From an alpha proteobacterium U9-1i (GTDB lineage Bacteria > Pseudomonadota > Alphaproteobacteria > Caulobacterales > Aquidulcibacteraceae): 64,000 bases of DNA. Made by a program: the position numbers and the translations under genes. Shown here in pieces: positions 52,841 to 63,664 of the stretch. Positions within the stretch are counted from its first letter, which is position 1; every line of letters begins with the position of its first letter. The notes beneath the pieces are model-generated. The model was not told where the DNA came from and ran no database searches. It worked only from the letters and a program-made list of their open reading frames with translations. The DNA lies in the NCBI GenBank assembly GCA_000974665.1, contig BBSY01000001.1, positions 1-64,000 of the forward strand, read 5' to 3'.

Positions 52841-53383
52841 ATGACCGACCTCGCAGAGATTCTCTCGCGCGATGCGCTGCGCGTCGAACGCACGCTTCCT
52901 GCCTCGCCCGAGCGTGTCTGGAACAATCTTGTCGATGCGAAGAAACGCTCACGTTGGTTCTGCGCCGGCGACGATCTCGTGGGCGTCGGTCAGAAATTCG
53001 AGTTGCATTTCGGCCATCACCGCATCACCGACGAACCGCCGCCGGAAAAGTACAAACGCTTCGATGGAACGCAGCCGGATTTCGTTTCATACGGCAAAAT
53101 TCTGGAGTTCGAGCCGAACCGGCGCTTGCGCTTCTCATGGATGGAGAATGACGACAACGCCTCCGACGTGTTGTTCGAGCTATCGCCACGCAGCGATGGC
53201 ACGCGCCTCGTGATCACGCACTCAAAGCTGCCGAACCGCGAGGAGCTAGTGGGCGTTGGCGGCGGCTGGAATGCGCACCTCAACGTGCTTGAGGACGAAC
53301 TCGTCGGCCGTAAGCATCGTGGCTTCTGGAGCGATATCGCCCGCTTTGACGAAGAAATGCAGCGTCTGGTTCCGCCAAGTTGA
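52841..53383 (+). CDS. SRPBCC (AHSA1-like) domain protein
   Basis: 180 residues: LRVERTLPASPERVWNNLVD opens the helix-grip fold, and LEFEPNRRLRFSWMENDDNA followed by FELSPRSDGTRLVITHSKLP matches AHSA1 proteins. It lacks the Hsp90-binding N-terminus of Aha1 proper. Ligand unknown. AAGGAGA precedes the ATG. It is the second gene of an ArsR operon. Confidence 0.87.
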   Translation: MTDLAEILSRDALRVERTLPASPERVWNNLVDAKKRSRWFCAGDDLVGVGQKFELHFGHHRITDEPPPEKYKRFDGTQPDFVSYGKILEFEPNRRLRFSWMENDDNASDVLFELSPRSDGTRLVITHSKLPNREELVGVGGGWNAHLNVLEDELVGRKHRGFWSDIARFDEEMQRLVPPS

Positions 53384-53401
53384 GCCGATTAGAGGACACG
53401 A

Positions 53402-53860
53402 ATGCAAGACTACCAAGCGAGCGCAAAGGTGAGTTGCGCACCGGAGAGATGCTTTCGCGCGCTCACGCGAGATATCGCCTTGTGGTGGACCACGCGCACC
53501 GATGGCGCGGCCGAGGACGCAGGCGCTGAATTCACAGTCCATTTCGGACGAACCTTCAAGACGATGAGGGTCGCTGAACTGATAGCAAATCGCACGGTCG
53601 TTTGGCGTTGCATCGACAGCCATCTCGACCTTGATACGCTTGAAAACAAGTCGGAGTGGACCGGCACTGATATCCGATGGGAGATCGAGGCGTCGGAGAA
53701 TGGCGCCAGGCTGAGCGTGACGCATGTTGGGCTTAACCGATCCATTGGTTGCTACAGCGCTTGCGAGAAGGGCTGGGACTTTTTCTTCATGACGAGCCTC
53801 ATACCTCATCTGGAGAAAGGAATCGGACGGCCCCACCCCCAGACAAGCCAGAGTACTTGA
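53402..53860 (+). CDS. second SRPBCC domain protein of the ArsR operon
   Basis: 152 residues. FRALTRDIALWWTTRTDGAA and KSEWTGTDIRWEIEASENGA, then LSVTHVGLNRSIGCYSACEK, follow the SRPBCC/AHSA1 pattern, but similarity to the preceding gene is low. GAGGACACG stands before the ATG, 18 bases after the previous stop. GC content is a little lower than its neighbours, so it may have been acquired separately. Confidence 0.8.
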   Translation: MQDYQASAKVSCAPERCFRALTRDIALWWTTRTDGAAEDAGAEFTVHFGRTFKTMRVAELIANRTVVWRCIDSHLDLDTLENKSEWTGTDIRWEIEASENGARLSVTHVGLNRSIGCYSACEKGWDFFFMTSLIPHLEKGIGRPHPQTSQST

Positions 53861-53890
53861 AGCGGCGCGCTTTGACCGCCAGAAGGGAGC

Positions 53891-54484
53891 ATGTCATCGC
53901 TCCCGCTTTTGCTCACCCTCTTCCGCATCGCCATGGGCCCGGTCGTCGCCGCGTTGATTTTGTGGGCGGCGGAGTCACTCTACTCTGATCGGCTGCTTGC
54001 GGGCTTCATCTTCGCGCTGGCGGCGATCCTGTTCGTCATCGCCGCGCTCACCGACTGGCTCGACGGCTACCTCGCGCGCAAATTCGACGCGGTGACGCCG
54101 CTGGGCGCAGCGCTCGATCATTGCGCCGACAAGGTGCTCGTCACGTGCGCATTGCTGGCGCTCGCCTACGCAGCGCTGCCGCTGCACCTCACCGCCGCCG
54201 CTGTGCTCATCCTTGGCCGCGACGTTTTGATTGCAGGCTTGCGCGAAGGCTTGTCCGCGTCAGGGCGAATTCTGCCGGTAAGCCCAATTGGGAAATGGAA
54301 AGCGGCCGCGGAAATGGCGGGCGTCGCGAGCTTTCTTGCCTACCAGTCGGCGGCCATCCTTGTTGCGCCTGACGGCACCGTGCTTGGTCTGGATTGGGCG
54401 GCGCGCATCCTGCTCTGGGGCGCAGCGGCGTTGGCTGTCGTGAGCGGCGCACAATATGCGCTGGCGCTCAGAAAGCCGGCTTAG
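53891..54484 (+). CDS. pgsA: CDP-diacylglycerol-glycerol-3-phosphate 3-phosphatidyltransferase
   Basis: 197 residues, four to six membrane segments. The CDP-alcohol phosphotransferase motif D-G-x2-A-R-x8-G-x3-D-x3-D is complete in LDGYLARKFDAVTPLGAALD followed by HCAD. It makes phosphatidylglycerol phosphate at the inner membrane. GPVVAALILWAA near the start and GRDVLIAGLREGL fit PgsA. Its stop overlaps the stop of the minus-strand mini-gene at 54481. Confidence 0.92.
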   Translation: MSSLPLLLTLFRIAMGPVVAALILWAAESLYSDRLLAGFIFALAAILFVIAALTDWLDGYLARKFDAVTPLGAALDHCADKVLVTCALLALAYAALPLHLTAAAVLILGRDVLIAGLREGLSASGRILPVSPIGKWKAAAEMAGVASFLAYQSAAILVAPDGTVLGLDWAARILLWGAAALAVVSGAQYALALRKPA

Positions 54485-54573
54485 TCCGGGCGGCGGAACT
54501 CGATCACGTTCAGCAGCAGAATAACGACAACGAACGCCCCAATCAGGCCCGCCGCGATCCAACCCGTCGCCAT
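54481..54573 (-). CDS. 30-residue membrane protein convergent with pgsA
   Basis: ATG at 54573 with GGAGA seven bases upstream, stop TAA at 54481-54483 sharing bases with the pgsA stop. The product starts MATGWIAAGLIGAFVVVILL and ends NVIEFRRPD: one helix with a basic tail. The good ribosome site supports translation. Function unknown. Confidence 0.65.
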   Translation of the reverse strand: MATGWIAAGLIGAFVVVILLLNVIEFRRPD

Positions 54574-54655
54574 GACACGTCTCCGATTCCGAACTTCCTG
54601 CCCGCTCCTAACCGATCAGCCCGGCGCTGGCTAGCGGCGCGCTTGGGGCCTCTCG

Positions 54656-55033
54656 TCACACGTGCTGGACAACCGAAAGCAGGTTCAAGTCAGGGTCGTG
54701 AAACCAGGCCACCTTCGTACCGTCCGGGGCGGCCCAGATACCCTTCGCGTCCTGGACGAAGAAGCCGTAGCGCTGAAACACGATGCCTTTCGCCGCCAAT
54801 GCGCCCACGGCCTTGTCGATATCGTCCACGTTGAAGGCGAGCACCGAGTACGGCGCGGGAACCACGGCCGGCACGCGCGAGACGCGGATGCGTGCGTTCT
54901 TGCCCTCGAACACACAAGCGAATGTGTCCTCGCTCACGAATTTGAGACCAAGCGCATCACCGTAAAACGCCTTCGCCACATCGAACGGTTTTCCCGTGCC
55001 GACCAAAGTCGTGATTGTCGATGACCCAAGCAT
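54656..55033 (-). CDS. VOC-family (glyoxalase-like) protein
   Basis: 125 residues. AKAFYGDALGLKFVSEDTFA, YSVLAFNVDDIDKAVGALAA and APDGTKVAWFHDPDLNLLSV are the VOC pattern, with the DPDxNxL ending typical of lactoylglutathione-lyase-like proteins. Substrate unknown. It starts nine bases after the TIR gene's stop on the same strand and may share its mRNA. Confidence 0.85.
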   Translation of the reverse strand: MLGSSTITTLVGTGKPFDVAKAFYGDALGLKFVSEDTFACVFEGKNARIRVSRVPAVVPAPYSVLAFNVDDIDKAVGALAAKGIVFQRYGFFVQDAKGIWAAPDGTKVAWFHDPDLNLLSVVQHV

Positions 55034-55042
55034 TCGCGCCTC

Positions 55043-56158
55043 TTAGCGGAAAAAGGTGACAACAAACTCAAGCCCAGTCGCCGGATCGTCGTAGCCGTCC
55101 ACGTGTTGCACGAAACCGCGATGACCGTCTCCAGTAATGAAGCACTGGAACCGAGGAGAAGCCCGCCATGCCGGGTAGGCGACGCCCTGAAAATCCGATG
55201 GCTGAAGTTCGTCGCATTGGCGTCTGCTCGGCGCGAGGTCGAAGTGGCCGGTTTGCATGCGCGCGTCGCCGCGTGGTCGCCATTCATAACGCGATGTGAA
55301 CGCAATCTCGAAATCGTATGCCGGATCGTCGGCCTCGCCCATGCGGCCAGACTCAAAATCAACCAGCGAACCGGCGACCGCGCGCAGCGTAGAGCCGTCC
55401 GCAAGCTCAATCGCTGCGGCGGCCCGCGGCGTGACGATTGCGCTGGCGCCGGGCGCCGCGCCGGCAGGCGTCTGGGCGGTGGTTGATGAAGGATCGGCCC
55501 CAAAGGTGCGCCACGCAAAATAGCCGCCAACGCCAAGCAAGGTGAAGAACGCAAGCGCCGCGAGCAATCCGCCGGCGCCGCCTTTCTTGTTCGCACGCGG
55601 CGCAGGCGGGCGCGATGAGCCGAAGATCGGCTGAGCGTTCATTTCCGAAAGCCAAAAACGCGTCGTGCTACGCAGCGGGCCGGCTGGCTGCGCGGCGACC
55701 CAAGCGCGCACGGCGCGCGCATCGCCGTCGCCCATCATCTTTGCCCAGTCCGCCAGTCCGGCCTGCCCGGACATCGACGCGACGCGCGCTAAAATTTTTG
55801 CCCAACCAGCGTGGTCATCCTCACCGCTCCAATCGGCGAGATTTTCAGCGTGAATCAAGTTGAACGGCGGGATGAGGTCAGTCGGCTCGAGAAACGCCGC
55901 CACCAATTTGTTGGCGCTGTGGCCCATCGCCGCCTCGGCACGGACCCAATCGGACGCGATCGCGCCGGGCGTCCAACAGACAAGCACGCACTTCGCACCC
56001 TTCAGGGCGCCTGCGATCTGCTCGTCGAATGTCGCACCCGCGCTTAAGCTGGTGTCGAACCACACCTTGAGCCCAACAGCTTTCAGCTTTTGCGCGACAA
56101 GTTCGACGCGCGGTCGTTCCTCTCGCTTGTACGAAATGAAAACGTCACACTCGGCCAT
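55043..56158 (-). CDS. TIR-domain membrane protein with periplasmic C-terminal domain
   Basis: 371 residues. The TIR domain (about 1-130) starts DVFISYKREERPRVELVAQK, with ALKGAKCVLVCWTPGAIASD and DWVRAEAAMGH; Glu75 is at the position of the NADase catalytic Glu. A membrane helix follows (LLAALAFFTLLGVGGYFAW, about 196-214). The outer part (from about 235) is beta-rich with two Cys residues and ends GLEFVVTFFR. It may couple an outside signal to NAD cleavage or act as an adaptor. No partner defence genes are adjacent. Confidence 0.83.
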   Translation of the reverse strand: MAECDVFISYKREERPRVELVAQKLKAVGLKVWFDTSLSAGATFDEQIAGALKGAKCVLVCWTPGAIASDWVRAEAAMGHSANKLVAAFLEPTDLIPPFNLIHAENLADWSGEDDHAGWAKILARVASMSGQAGLADWAKMMGDGDARAVRAWVAAQPAGPLRSTTRFWLSEMNAQPIFGSSRPPAPRANKKGGAGGLLAALAFFTLLGVGGYFAWRTFGADPSSTTAQTPAGAAPGASAIVTPRAAAAIELADGSTLRAVAGSLVDFESGRMGEADDPAYDFEIAFTSRYEWRPRGDARMQTGHFDLAPSRRQCDELQPSDFQGVAYPAWRASPRFQCFITGDGHRGFVQHVDGYDDPATGLEFVVTFFR

Positions 56159-56230
56159 GTGCGCCCCCGTTCAAGGAAGCATCGCATGGCGGTACCCGAC
56201 TATCAATTCCGCGCCCGGGAGTAGGTCAAA

Positions 56231-56265
56231 AGAAAAACCGCCGGCGAGAACGACCGCCGGCGGTT
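56231..56265 (-). terminator. Rho-independent terminator of the tol-ftsH operon
   Basis: AACCGCCGGCG and CGCCGGCGGTT form an 11-bp perfect stem with an eight-base loop; on the minus strand it is followed by TTTCTTTT. It lies 24 bases after the ftsH stop at 56289. Confidence 0.88.
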
Positions 56266-56288
56266 GATCTTGATAATGGTGCGAGAGC

Positions 56289-58214
<1,926 letters not shown>

Positions 58215-58360
58215 CAAGCGGACCTTCTGGTCCGGCGCCACCGCGCCGGAAACGTAAACAACGTGTTGAGCAAGATAGGGACCGCGCGGACCCCTGAAAA
58301 CCCCAGACTGACGGGCGCTTATACGCGCACGCAGTCAAGGTCCGGTTTATGTGGAGCGGG

Positions 58361-59605
58361 TTAACCCACGGAAATGCTTGGCGACATCGCGAAATCCGGG
58401 CCTAGGCGATGGGCGATAGCCGCGCGCGTCAGCCAAGTGGCTTCGACAACGCCTCCTGAAATAGCCTCTGCCAGCGACAACACTGCCTGCCCGCGCTCGA
58501 AAATCGGCCTCGCTTGGTCATCAATTGTAACGCGCCAGCCCGCCTCGTTGGCGTTGACCGCGAGACGCCCGTCCCACACCGTCTCAATACGGGGCGGCAG
58601 ATGGAGCGGCGCGATGGCGGCCACGCCTGCTCGCCCAAGCAGGGCGCCCGGATCACGCTTAAGCACAACATCGCCATTGGCCGCGACGAGAGCCGCTCCG
58701 CCTAAGGTCGCGCCGCGAAAGCCCTCTTCGGTGAGACGCGGCATCAGACGGGCCACCGCTTCTGCCTCGGCCAGACGCTCAGCGCCCGCCGCCGCTGCAA
58801 GCAACACCGCCAGAGCGCGCTGGCAGACCAATTCCGCGCCTCGCCACGCGGCGCGCGCCAGCTTGATCTCGCCTTGCCCGATGATGGCGGCCTGCGCGAT
58901 CAAGGCGCGCGCCTCCGCGTCCAACGAGTCCGCCAGTGTGCGCAGCCGCCCGGCCGTGCGCGCCAACCGCGCGGAATCGAAGCCGCTGCGCTCCAGTTCC
59001 GACAGCTGAGCGCGCACGCGCACGCGCTCGAAACGCGGGTTGGTATTGGCGGGATCCTCGATCCATGCCGCGCCCCGCGCGCGCAACAGCGCGCGAAGGT
59101 CGTCGCGGCGCGTGTTGAGCAAGGGCCGGAGAAGCCTGACGCCGCGCCCCTCTGGCCATACCGGCGCACTGCTCTCAGCGGCCATGCCGGCAAGCCCACG
59201 CCAGCCGGAGCCCGCCCCCGCGCGCATCAGCACCGTCTCCGCCTGATCGTCCGCCGTGTGCGCTGTGAGGATCGCTTCAGCGCCGCTGCGTCGCGCGGCG
59301 TCACAGAGCGCCACGTAACGTGCGCGACGCGAGGCCTCTTGGCCGCGGGCGCTGTTCCCGGTCCACGTCAGCGTGACGATTTCAGCCCCGACGCCGCGTG
59401 CCTCTGCAAACATCGCTGCGCGGTTTGCGTCCTTTGACGAGCCGTCGCGCAGCGCGTGATCAATCACGACCGCGCGGAAGCGCGCGCCGGAATCAGCGAG
59501 GAGATGCAACAAAGCGGTGGAATCGCCGCCGCCCGACAATGCGAGGACGAGCGGCGCGTTTTTCCAGCGATGAATAAAGGCTTGATCGAGCGATACGCTC
59601 GTCAC
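58361..59605 (-). CDS. tilS: tRNA(Ile)-lysidine synthase
   Basis: 414 residues from GTG 59605, whose GTGA overlaps the cpoB stop; TTG 59614 is also possible. The PP-loop LALSGGGDSTALLHLLA and VIDHALRDGS, then ILTAHTADDQAETVLMR, are the TilS N-type ATPase signatures. The C-terminal region is shortened and lacks a recognisable full TilS C domain by eye. It modifies the anticodon C34 of tRNA-Ile(CAU) to lysidine, an essential step. It lies between cpoB and ftsH as in many proteobacteria. Confidence 0.92.
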   Translation of the reverse strand: MTSVSLDQAFIHRWKNAPLVLALSGGGDSTALLHLLADSGARFRAVVIDHALRDGSSKDANRAAMFAEARGVGAEIVTLTWTGNSARGQEASRRARYVALCDAARRSGAEAILTAHTADDQAETVLMRAGAGSGWRGLAGMAAESSAPVWPEGRGVRLLRPLLNTRRDDLRALLRARGAAWIEDPANTNPRFERVRVRAQLSELERSGFDSARLARTAGRLRTLADSLDAEARALIAQAAIIGQGEIKLARAAWRGAELVCQRALAVLLAAAAGAERLAEAEAVARLMPRLTEEGFRGATLGGAALVAANGDVVLKRDPGALLGRAGVAAIAPLHLPPRIETVWDGRLAVNANEAGWRVTIDDQARPIFERGQAVLSLAEAISGGVVEATWLTRAAIAHRLGPDFAMSPSISVG

Positions 59606-60438
59606 GCCGGGCAATTGGCGGCGCGGGCTTCGCGCGTCGCCAAATCACGCACGTTGCGCGGCGCGTTCGGATAACGGCGCGCGAGCGACGCAAACGCGCC
59701 GCACGCTTGGCGCAAATCCGCGGCGTCGTTAGCGCCATCCTGCGCCATACCGGCCAGCGCCATACCGAGACGCACCTGGGCCTCCGGCCCGCGTGGGCCA
59801 TTTGGCGTTGCTTGAAGATATTGAACGAAGTTGGCGGCGGACGCCTGATAATTGTTGCGCGCCAGCAAAGTGAACGCGAACCAGAAACGCGCGTCAGCGG
59901 TTTGCTCCGCGTTTGGGAACGCTTCGAGAAATTGTCCGAATGCGTTTTCAGCTTCAGCGTAATTGCCGTTCACGAGATGCTCGCGCGCACGGGAATAGGC
60001 GTCGCCCGCATTTCCCGGCAATTGACTCGCCGACAGCGTGCCCAACTGACCAGTCGCCGCGCTTGGCGCACTCGCGGGCGGCGGCGGCGGGCCGATCGGG
60101 CCGCCGGCAGGCTGCGTCGGCGTTTGCGCGGCGGCAGGCGTTTGCGTGCTCTCGACGGCGCTTTGGTTCACCGATGCAAGCTCGCCGACCATTGCCCGCA
60201 GGCGCGTGATTTCACGATTGGCCTGCACCAATTCGTACTGAACGCGTTCGTTCTCAGCCGTCGCTTGGCGGAGTTGGCTTTCCAATTCCTCGATCCGATC
60301 CTGGCGCGCATCGGCTTGGCCGTACCCCGAGGGCGGCGGCAGCTGCGTCTGCGCGAACGCGGCAGGCGCAAAGGCAAGACCGGTCGCGGCGAGCAACGCC
60401 GCCAGCCGGACCCGGTTCACATCAAATGATTTGTTCAT
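59602..60438 (-). CDS. cpoB: cell division coordinator CpoB (YbgF)
   Basis: 278 residues from ATG 60438. Signal peptide (GLAFAPAAFAQ), a coiled coil (RQDRIEELESQLRQATAENE and on, about 48-90), a Pro/Ala-rich linker, then TPR repeats (YSRAREHLVNGNYAEAENAF, DARFWFAFTLLARNNYQASA). It coordinates outer-membrane constriction with septal peptidoglycan synthesis through TolA. It sits directly after pal, as usual. Confidence 0.93.
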   Translation of the reverse strand: MNKSFDVNRVRLAALLAATGLAFAPAAFAQTQLPPPSGYGQADARQDRIEELESQLRQATAENERVQYELVQANREITRLRAMVGELASVNQSAVESTQTPAAAQTPTQPAGGPIGPPPPPASAPSAATGQLGTLSASQLPGNAGDAYSRAREHLVNGNYAEAENAFGQFLEAFPNAEQTADARFWFAFTLLARNNYQASAANFVQYLQATPNGPRGPEAQVRLGMALAGMAQDGANDAADLRQACGAFASLARRYPNAPRNVRDLATREARAANCPA

Positions 60439-60508
60439 GGACCGCACCCTTGCGCGCGGGCGCCGGCGAAATTGGGGCGCGGCTGCGCCCCAATCGCCAG
60501 CGTGCCTT

Positions 60509-61009
60509 TTAGGACACCGCGCCGGAAACGATCTGGCTGTGACCGTTGCGGTTCACGCTCCAGGCTTCTTCGTTGGCGCGCGGATCGAGCGGACGTTCCT
60601 TGCCGTAGGAGACCGTTTCCATCCGGTTGGCGGCGACGCCGAGACCAACGAGATAATCGCGCACCGCGGCGGCGCGGCGGGCGCCGAGCGCAAGGTTGTA
60701 TTCGCGCGTGCCGCGCTCGTCGCAATTGCCGGCGACCAGCAGACGCACGTTCGGATATTGGCGCAGCCACGCCGCTTGACGCTCAAGGATGGAGCGCGCT
60801 TCCGGCGAAAGGTCGAAACGGTCATAGCCGAAGAACACACGGTCACCGACCGACACGCGGAAATCTTCGATGGAGCCCGCCGTCGGGCCAGACGGTTGCT
60901 GCGGCGTCACGACCGGCGCTTGCGTCTCTGGGACCGGCGTCGGTTCGGGACGGCTCGCACAAGCAGCGAGAGACGCCACAGCGGCGACGGCGATGAGAGT
61001 GTTACGCAT
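60509..61009 (-). CDS. pal: peptidoglycan-associated lipoprotein Pal
   Basis: 166 residues from ATG 61009. Lipobox LAAC, a Pro/Thr-rich linker, then the OmpA-like domain: VFFGYDRFDLSPEARSILER, VRLLVAGNCDERGTREYNLA (peptidoglycan diaminopimelate site) and LGARRAAAVRDYLVGLGVAA. It links outer membrane to peptidoglycan and binds TolB. GGGGAG is found upstream. Confidence 0.96.
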   Translation of the reverse strand: MRNTLIAVAAVASLAACASRPEPTPVPETQAPVVTPQQPSGPTAGSIEDFRVSVGDRVFFGYDRFDLSPEARSILERQAAWLRQYPNVRLLVAGNCDERGTREYNLALGARRAAAVRDYLVGLGVAANRMETVSYGKERPLDPRANEEAWSVNRNGHSQIVSGAVS

Positions 61010-61116
61010 TGGGTCAATTCTCCCCTGTTGGGCGGCGCCTTCGGCGATCGCATGAAACTCTAGCAGTTCGACTGCAAGACTACTGACGAACCGCATACCT
61101 CACAATCATGTTCCCA

Positions 61117-62454
61117 TCACGGCAGCAAGGGCGACCAAGCGGGGTCGGAAGCGTCGGTTTGCGTTGAAACTGGACGCAAATTCCGTCCCGTAAGGTCAAC
61201 GGACCATAAACGCGGCCCGCGCCCGCGCTCTTCGCGAAAGAACATGATCACCCGCCCATTGGGGGACCAAGTGGGCGCTTCGTCGAGATAGCTTTCGGTT
61301 AATATGCGTTCACCAGAGCCATCAGGGCGCATGACGCCGATCGCGAAGCGCCCGTTGCCCTGACGCGTAAACGCAATCAAATCACCGCGCGGGCTCCACA
61401 CCGGCGTCGAATAGCGCCCGTCGCCAAAGCTGATGCGACGCTGCCCTGAGCCGTCGCGGTTCATCACATAAATCTGTGGGGTTCCGCCGCGATCGGAGTT
61501 GAACGTGATCTGCGACCCATCCGGCGAATAGCTTGGCGACGTATCGATCGCCGGTTGATTGGTGAGCCGCACGCGTTGGCGTGAGCGCAAATCCATCGAG
61601 AAGATCTCGCTGTTGCCGTTCATATCGAGCGTAAACACCACGCCCGAGCCATCGGGATTGAAGCGCGGCGAGAACGTCATGCCGGGAAAATCGCCCAGCA
61701 CTTCGCGGCGATTGGTTTCGAGATTGTAGAGGAACACGCGCGGCGCGCCCGTCTCGAAGCTCATATAGGTGATCATTTGCGCCGACGGCGAAAAGCGCGG
61801 CGTCAGCACCATGGCGTCCTGGCCGGTGAGGAAGAACGGATTGGCGCCGTCCTGATCCATCACCATCAAACGCTTGATGCGGCGCGTACGCGGGCCGCTT
61901 TCCGACACGAACACGATGCGCGTATCGAAATAACCGCGCTCGCCGGTGAGCTGCTCGTAGATCTGGTCAGCAATGCGATGGGCGATGCGGCGCCAATTGT
62001 CCGGCGTCGTCGCGTATTGGAAGCCGGCGAGAGATTGCTCGGCGAACACGTCCCAGAGGCGGAACTCGATGCGCACGCGCCCATCCGGCAGCGGCGTCAC
62101 CTGGCCGACAACCAACGCTTGCGCGTCGATGATTTTCCAATCGGCGAAACGCGGCGGCACGTTGAGATCACCGATGCGCTCGATGAAGGCTTGCTGATCG
62201 ATCGGACGAAACAACGCCGAGCGCTCAAGGTCGGCACGAATGACGCTGGCGACATCGCGGCCGATTTGCTGCGCGGCGGGGCTCGCAGCAAGGAAATCCG
62301 GCGCAGCGACCGGCATCGGATTGAGGTGGCCCTCTTCGATGTCGACGTGGAGACGACCGCCACCCGTCGTCTGTTGCGCGAAGGCGGGCGCAGCAGCAAA
62401 CAGCGCGCAAAACGCGACAAAAGCGGCGAACAGGGTTCTGAACTGATGCATCAT
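61117..62454 (-). CDS. tolB: Tol-Pal system translocation protein TolB
   Basis: 445 residues with signal peptide ([11 protein letters not shown]), an N-terminal alpha/beta domain ([20 protein letters not shown]) and a six-bladed beta-propeller with repeated DPDG/S-like blades ([40 protein letters not shown]). It is the periplasmic partner of Pal and TolA. GGAAG lies six bases before the first of two ATG codons. Confidence 0.96.
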   Translation of the reverse strand: MMHQFRTLFAAFVAFCALFAAAPAFAQQTTGGGRLHVDIEEGHLNPMPVAAPDFLAASPAAQQIGRDVASVIRADLERSALFRPIDQQAFIERIGDLNVPPRFADWKIIDAQALVVGQVTPLPDGRVRIEFRLWDVFAEQSLAGFQYATTPDNWRRIAHRIADQIYEQLTGERGYFDTRIVFVSESGPRTRRIKRLMVMDQDGANPFFLTGQDAMVLTPRFSPSAQMITYMSFETGAPRVFLYNLETNRREVLGDFPGMTFSPRFNPDGSGVVFTLDMNGNSEIFSMDLRSRQRVRLTNQPAIDTSPSYSPDGSQITFNSDRGGTPQIYVMNRDGSGQRRISFGDGRYSTPVWSPRGDLIAFTRQGNGRFAIGVMRPDGSGERILTESYLDEAPTWSPNGRVIMFFREERGRGPRLWSVDLTGRNLRPVSTQTDASDPAWSPLLP

Positions 62455-62468
62455 CAGACTTCCTTGGC

Positions 62469-63185
62469 TCAGATACGAGGCCGGAATGTGAACTCCAGTC
62501 TCGCCCAGGTATCGAAGTGCTCACCTACCGCCGGATCGTCCGGGAACGGATAGGGATCGCACTGGCGCACGGCGCGCACAGCAGCTTCCACCGCCGTGCG
62601 CATAGAAGGATCGAAGGTGTAATTGCGCGGATTTGTGACGCGCGGTTGGCCATTCAGAGTGCCGTTGCGGTTTAAATCGAACTCGAGCGTCACCACCAGC
62701 CGCTCCGGCTCCGGCAAATCCACCGGCATGCGCCAGCAGCGCATCAGATGGGCGCGCGTCAGAGAGCGCACGCGATCTTCCATCGAGGCGCGTTCGGCAG
62801 TGCCAAGGCCAGCACTGCGTTGATTGCGATCAGACGGCGCGCCCTCTTGGCGCTGACGTCCCGGCGTCTTCTGTTTGTCAATCAGGCCAGACACAGCCGC
62901 GAGATCAAACTCGTCGGCAGCGGTCGCGCGACGTTGCGGCGCGGGCGTTGGCGCGGGCGCGGGCTCTTCCTCGGCGGGCGGCGCTTCCTCGGGCGCCGGC
63001 GTCTCCTCTTCCGGCACTTGCTCGGCAAGCGCCTGAACGTTGGATTCCTCCGCGACGTCCACGATCTCAACCGGCACGACGTTGCCGATTTCCGCCGGCA
63101 TCTCGCTGCGCGCTTCCCAGGCGAGCATCGTCATCATCACGGCCCCGATATGGCCAACGATGGAAACGATCACGCCCGCGCGCAT
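62469..63185 (-). CDS. tolA: TolA-like energy-transducing protein
   Basis: 238 residues. An N-terminal membrane helix ([20 protein letters not shown]) is followed by an acidic Pro/Ala/Glu region in place of the long helical domain of E. coli TolA, then a C-terminal domain ([40 protein letters not shown]) with two Cys residues, as in alphaproteobacterial TolA. It transmits force from TolQR to TolB/Pal. It is shorter than E. coli TolA (421). Confidence 0.9.
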   Translation of the reverse strand: MRAGVIVSIVGHIGAVMMTMLAWEARSEMPAEIGNVVPVEIVDVAEESNVQALAEQVPEEETPAPEEAPPAEEEPAPAPTPAPQRRATAADEFDLAAVSGLIDKQKTPGRQRQEGAPSDRNQRSAGLGTAERASMEDRVRSLTRAHLMRCWRMPVDLPEPERLVVTLEFDLNRNGTLNGQPRVTNPRNYTFDPSMRTAVEAAVRAVRQCDPYPFPDDPAVGEHFDTWARLEFTFRPRI

Positions 63186-63187
63186 CG

Positions 63188-63664
63188 TTATTCCTCCTCG
63201 CGCGCGGGCTCCGCGCGCGGCGCTGCATCCGCGGTATCGGTGACAAGGCCGAGATTACGGAAGCCGGAGCTTGAGAGCCGCGCCATCACGTCAGCGACGA
63301 GGCCGTAATCGGCGGTCGCGTCAGCGCGGATGAACACGCGCCGGTCATAGCCCTCGCGCGAAATCGCCCGCATCTGCGCCACGAGCTCTTCGCGCGTGAC
63401 CACGGTTTCCTGCACGTACACGGTGCCATCGGCCTTGATCGAAATGGAAAGCGGATCGGTTTCGCTTTCGAGCTGCTTGGCTTCGGTGCGCGGCAATTCC
63501 ACCGGCACGCCGACCGTGAGCAACGGCGCCGTCACCATGAACACGATGAGCAGCACCAGCATCACGTCCACGAAAGGCGTGACGTTGATCTCGGACAGCC
63601 GCCCGCGGCGCGCTGACCTGCGCCCGCGCCGTCCGCCCTTGGAGGATGCGAGGCTTGCGCCCAT
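63188..63664 (-). CDS. tolR: Tol-Pal proton channel subunit TolR
   Basis: 158 residues. A basic N-terminus, then one membrane helix with the conserved proton Asp (INVTPFVDVMLVLLIVFMVT), and an ExbD-like periplasmic domain (VFIRADATADYGLVADVMAR). With TolQ it uses the proton gradient to drive TolA. Its ATG overlaps the tolQ stop by one base and its stop is two bases from tolA. Confidence 0.95.
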   Translation of the reverse strand: MGASLASSKGGRRGRRSARRGRLSEINVTPFVDVMLVLLIVFMVTAPLLTVGVPVELPRTEAKQLESETDPLSISIKADGTVYVQETVVTREELVAQMRAISREGYDRRVFIRADATADYGLVADVMARLSSSGFRNLGLVTDTADAAPRAEPAREEE

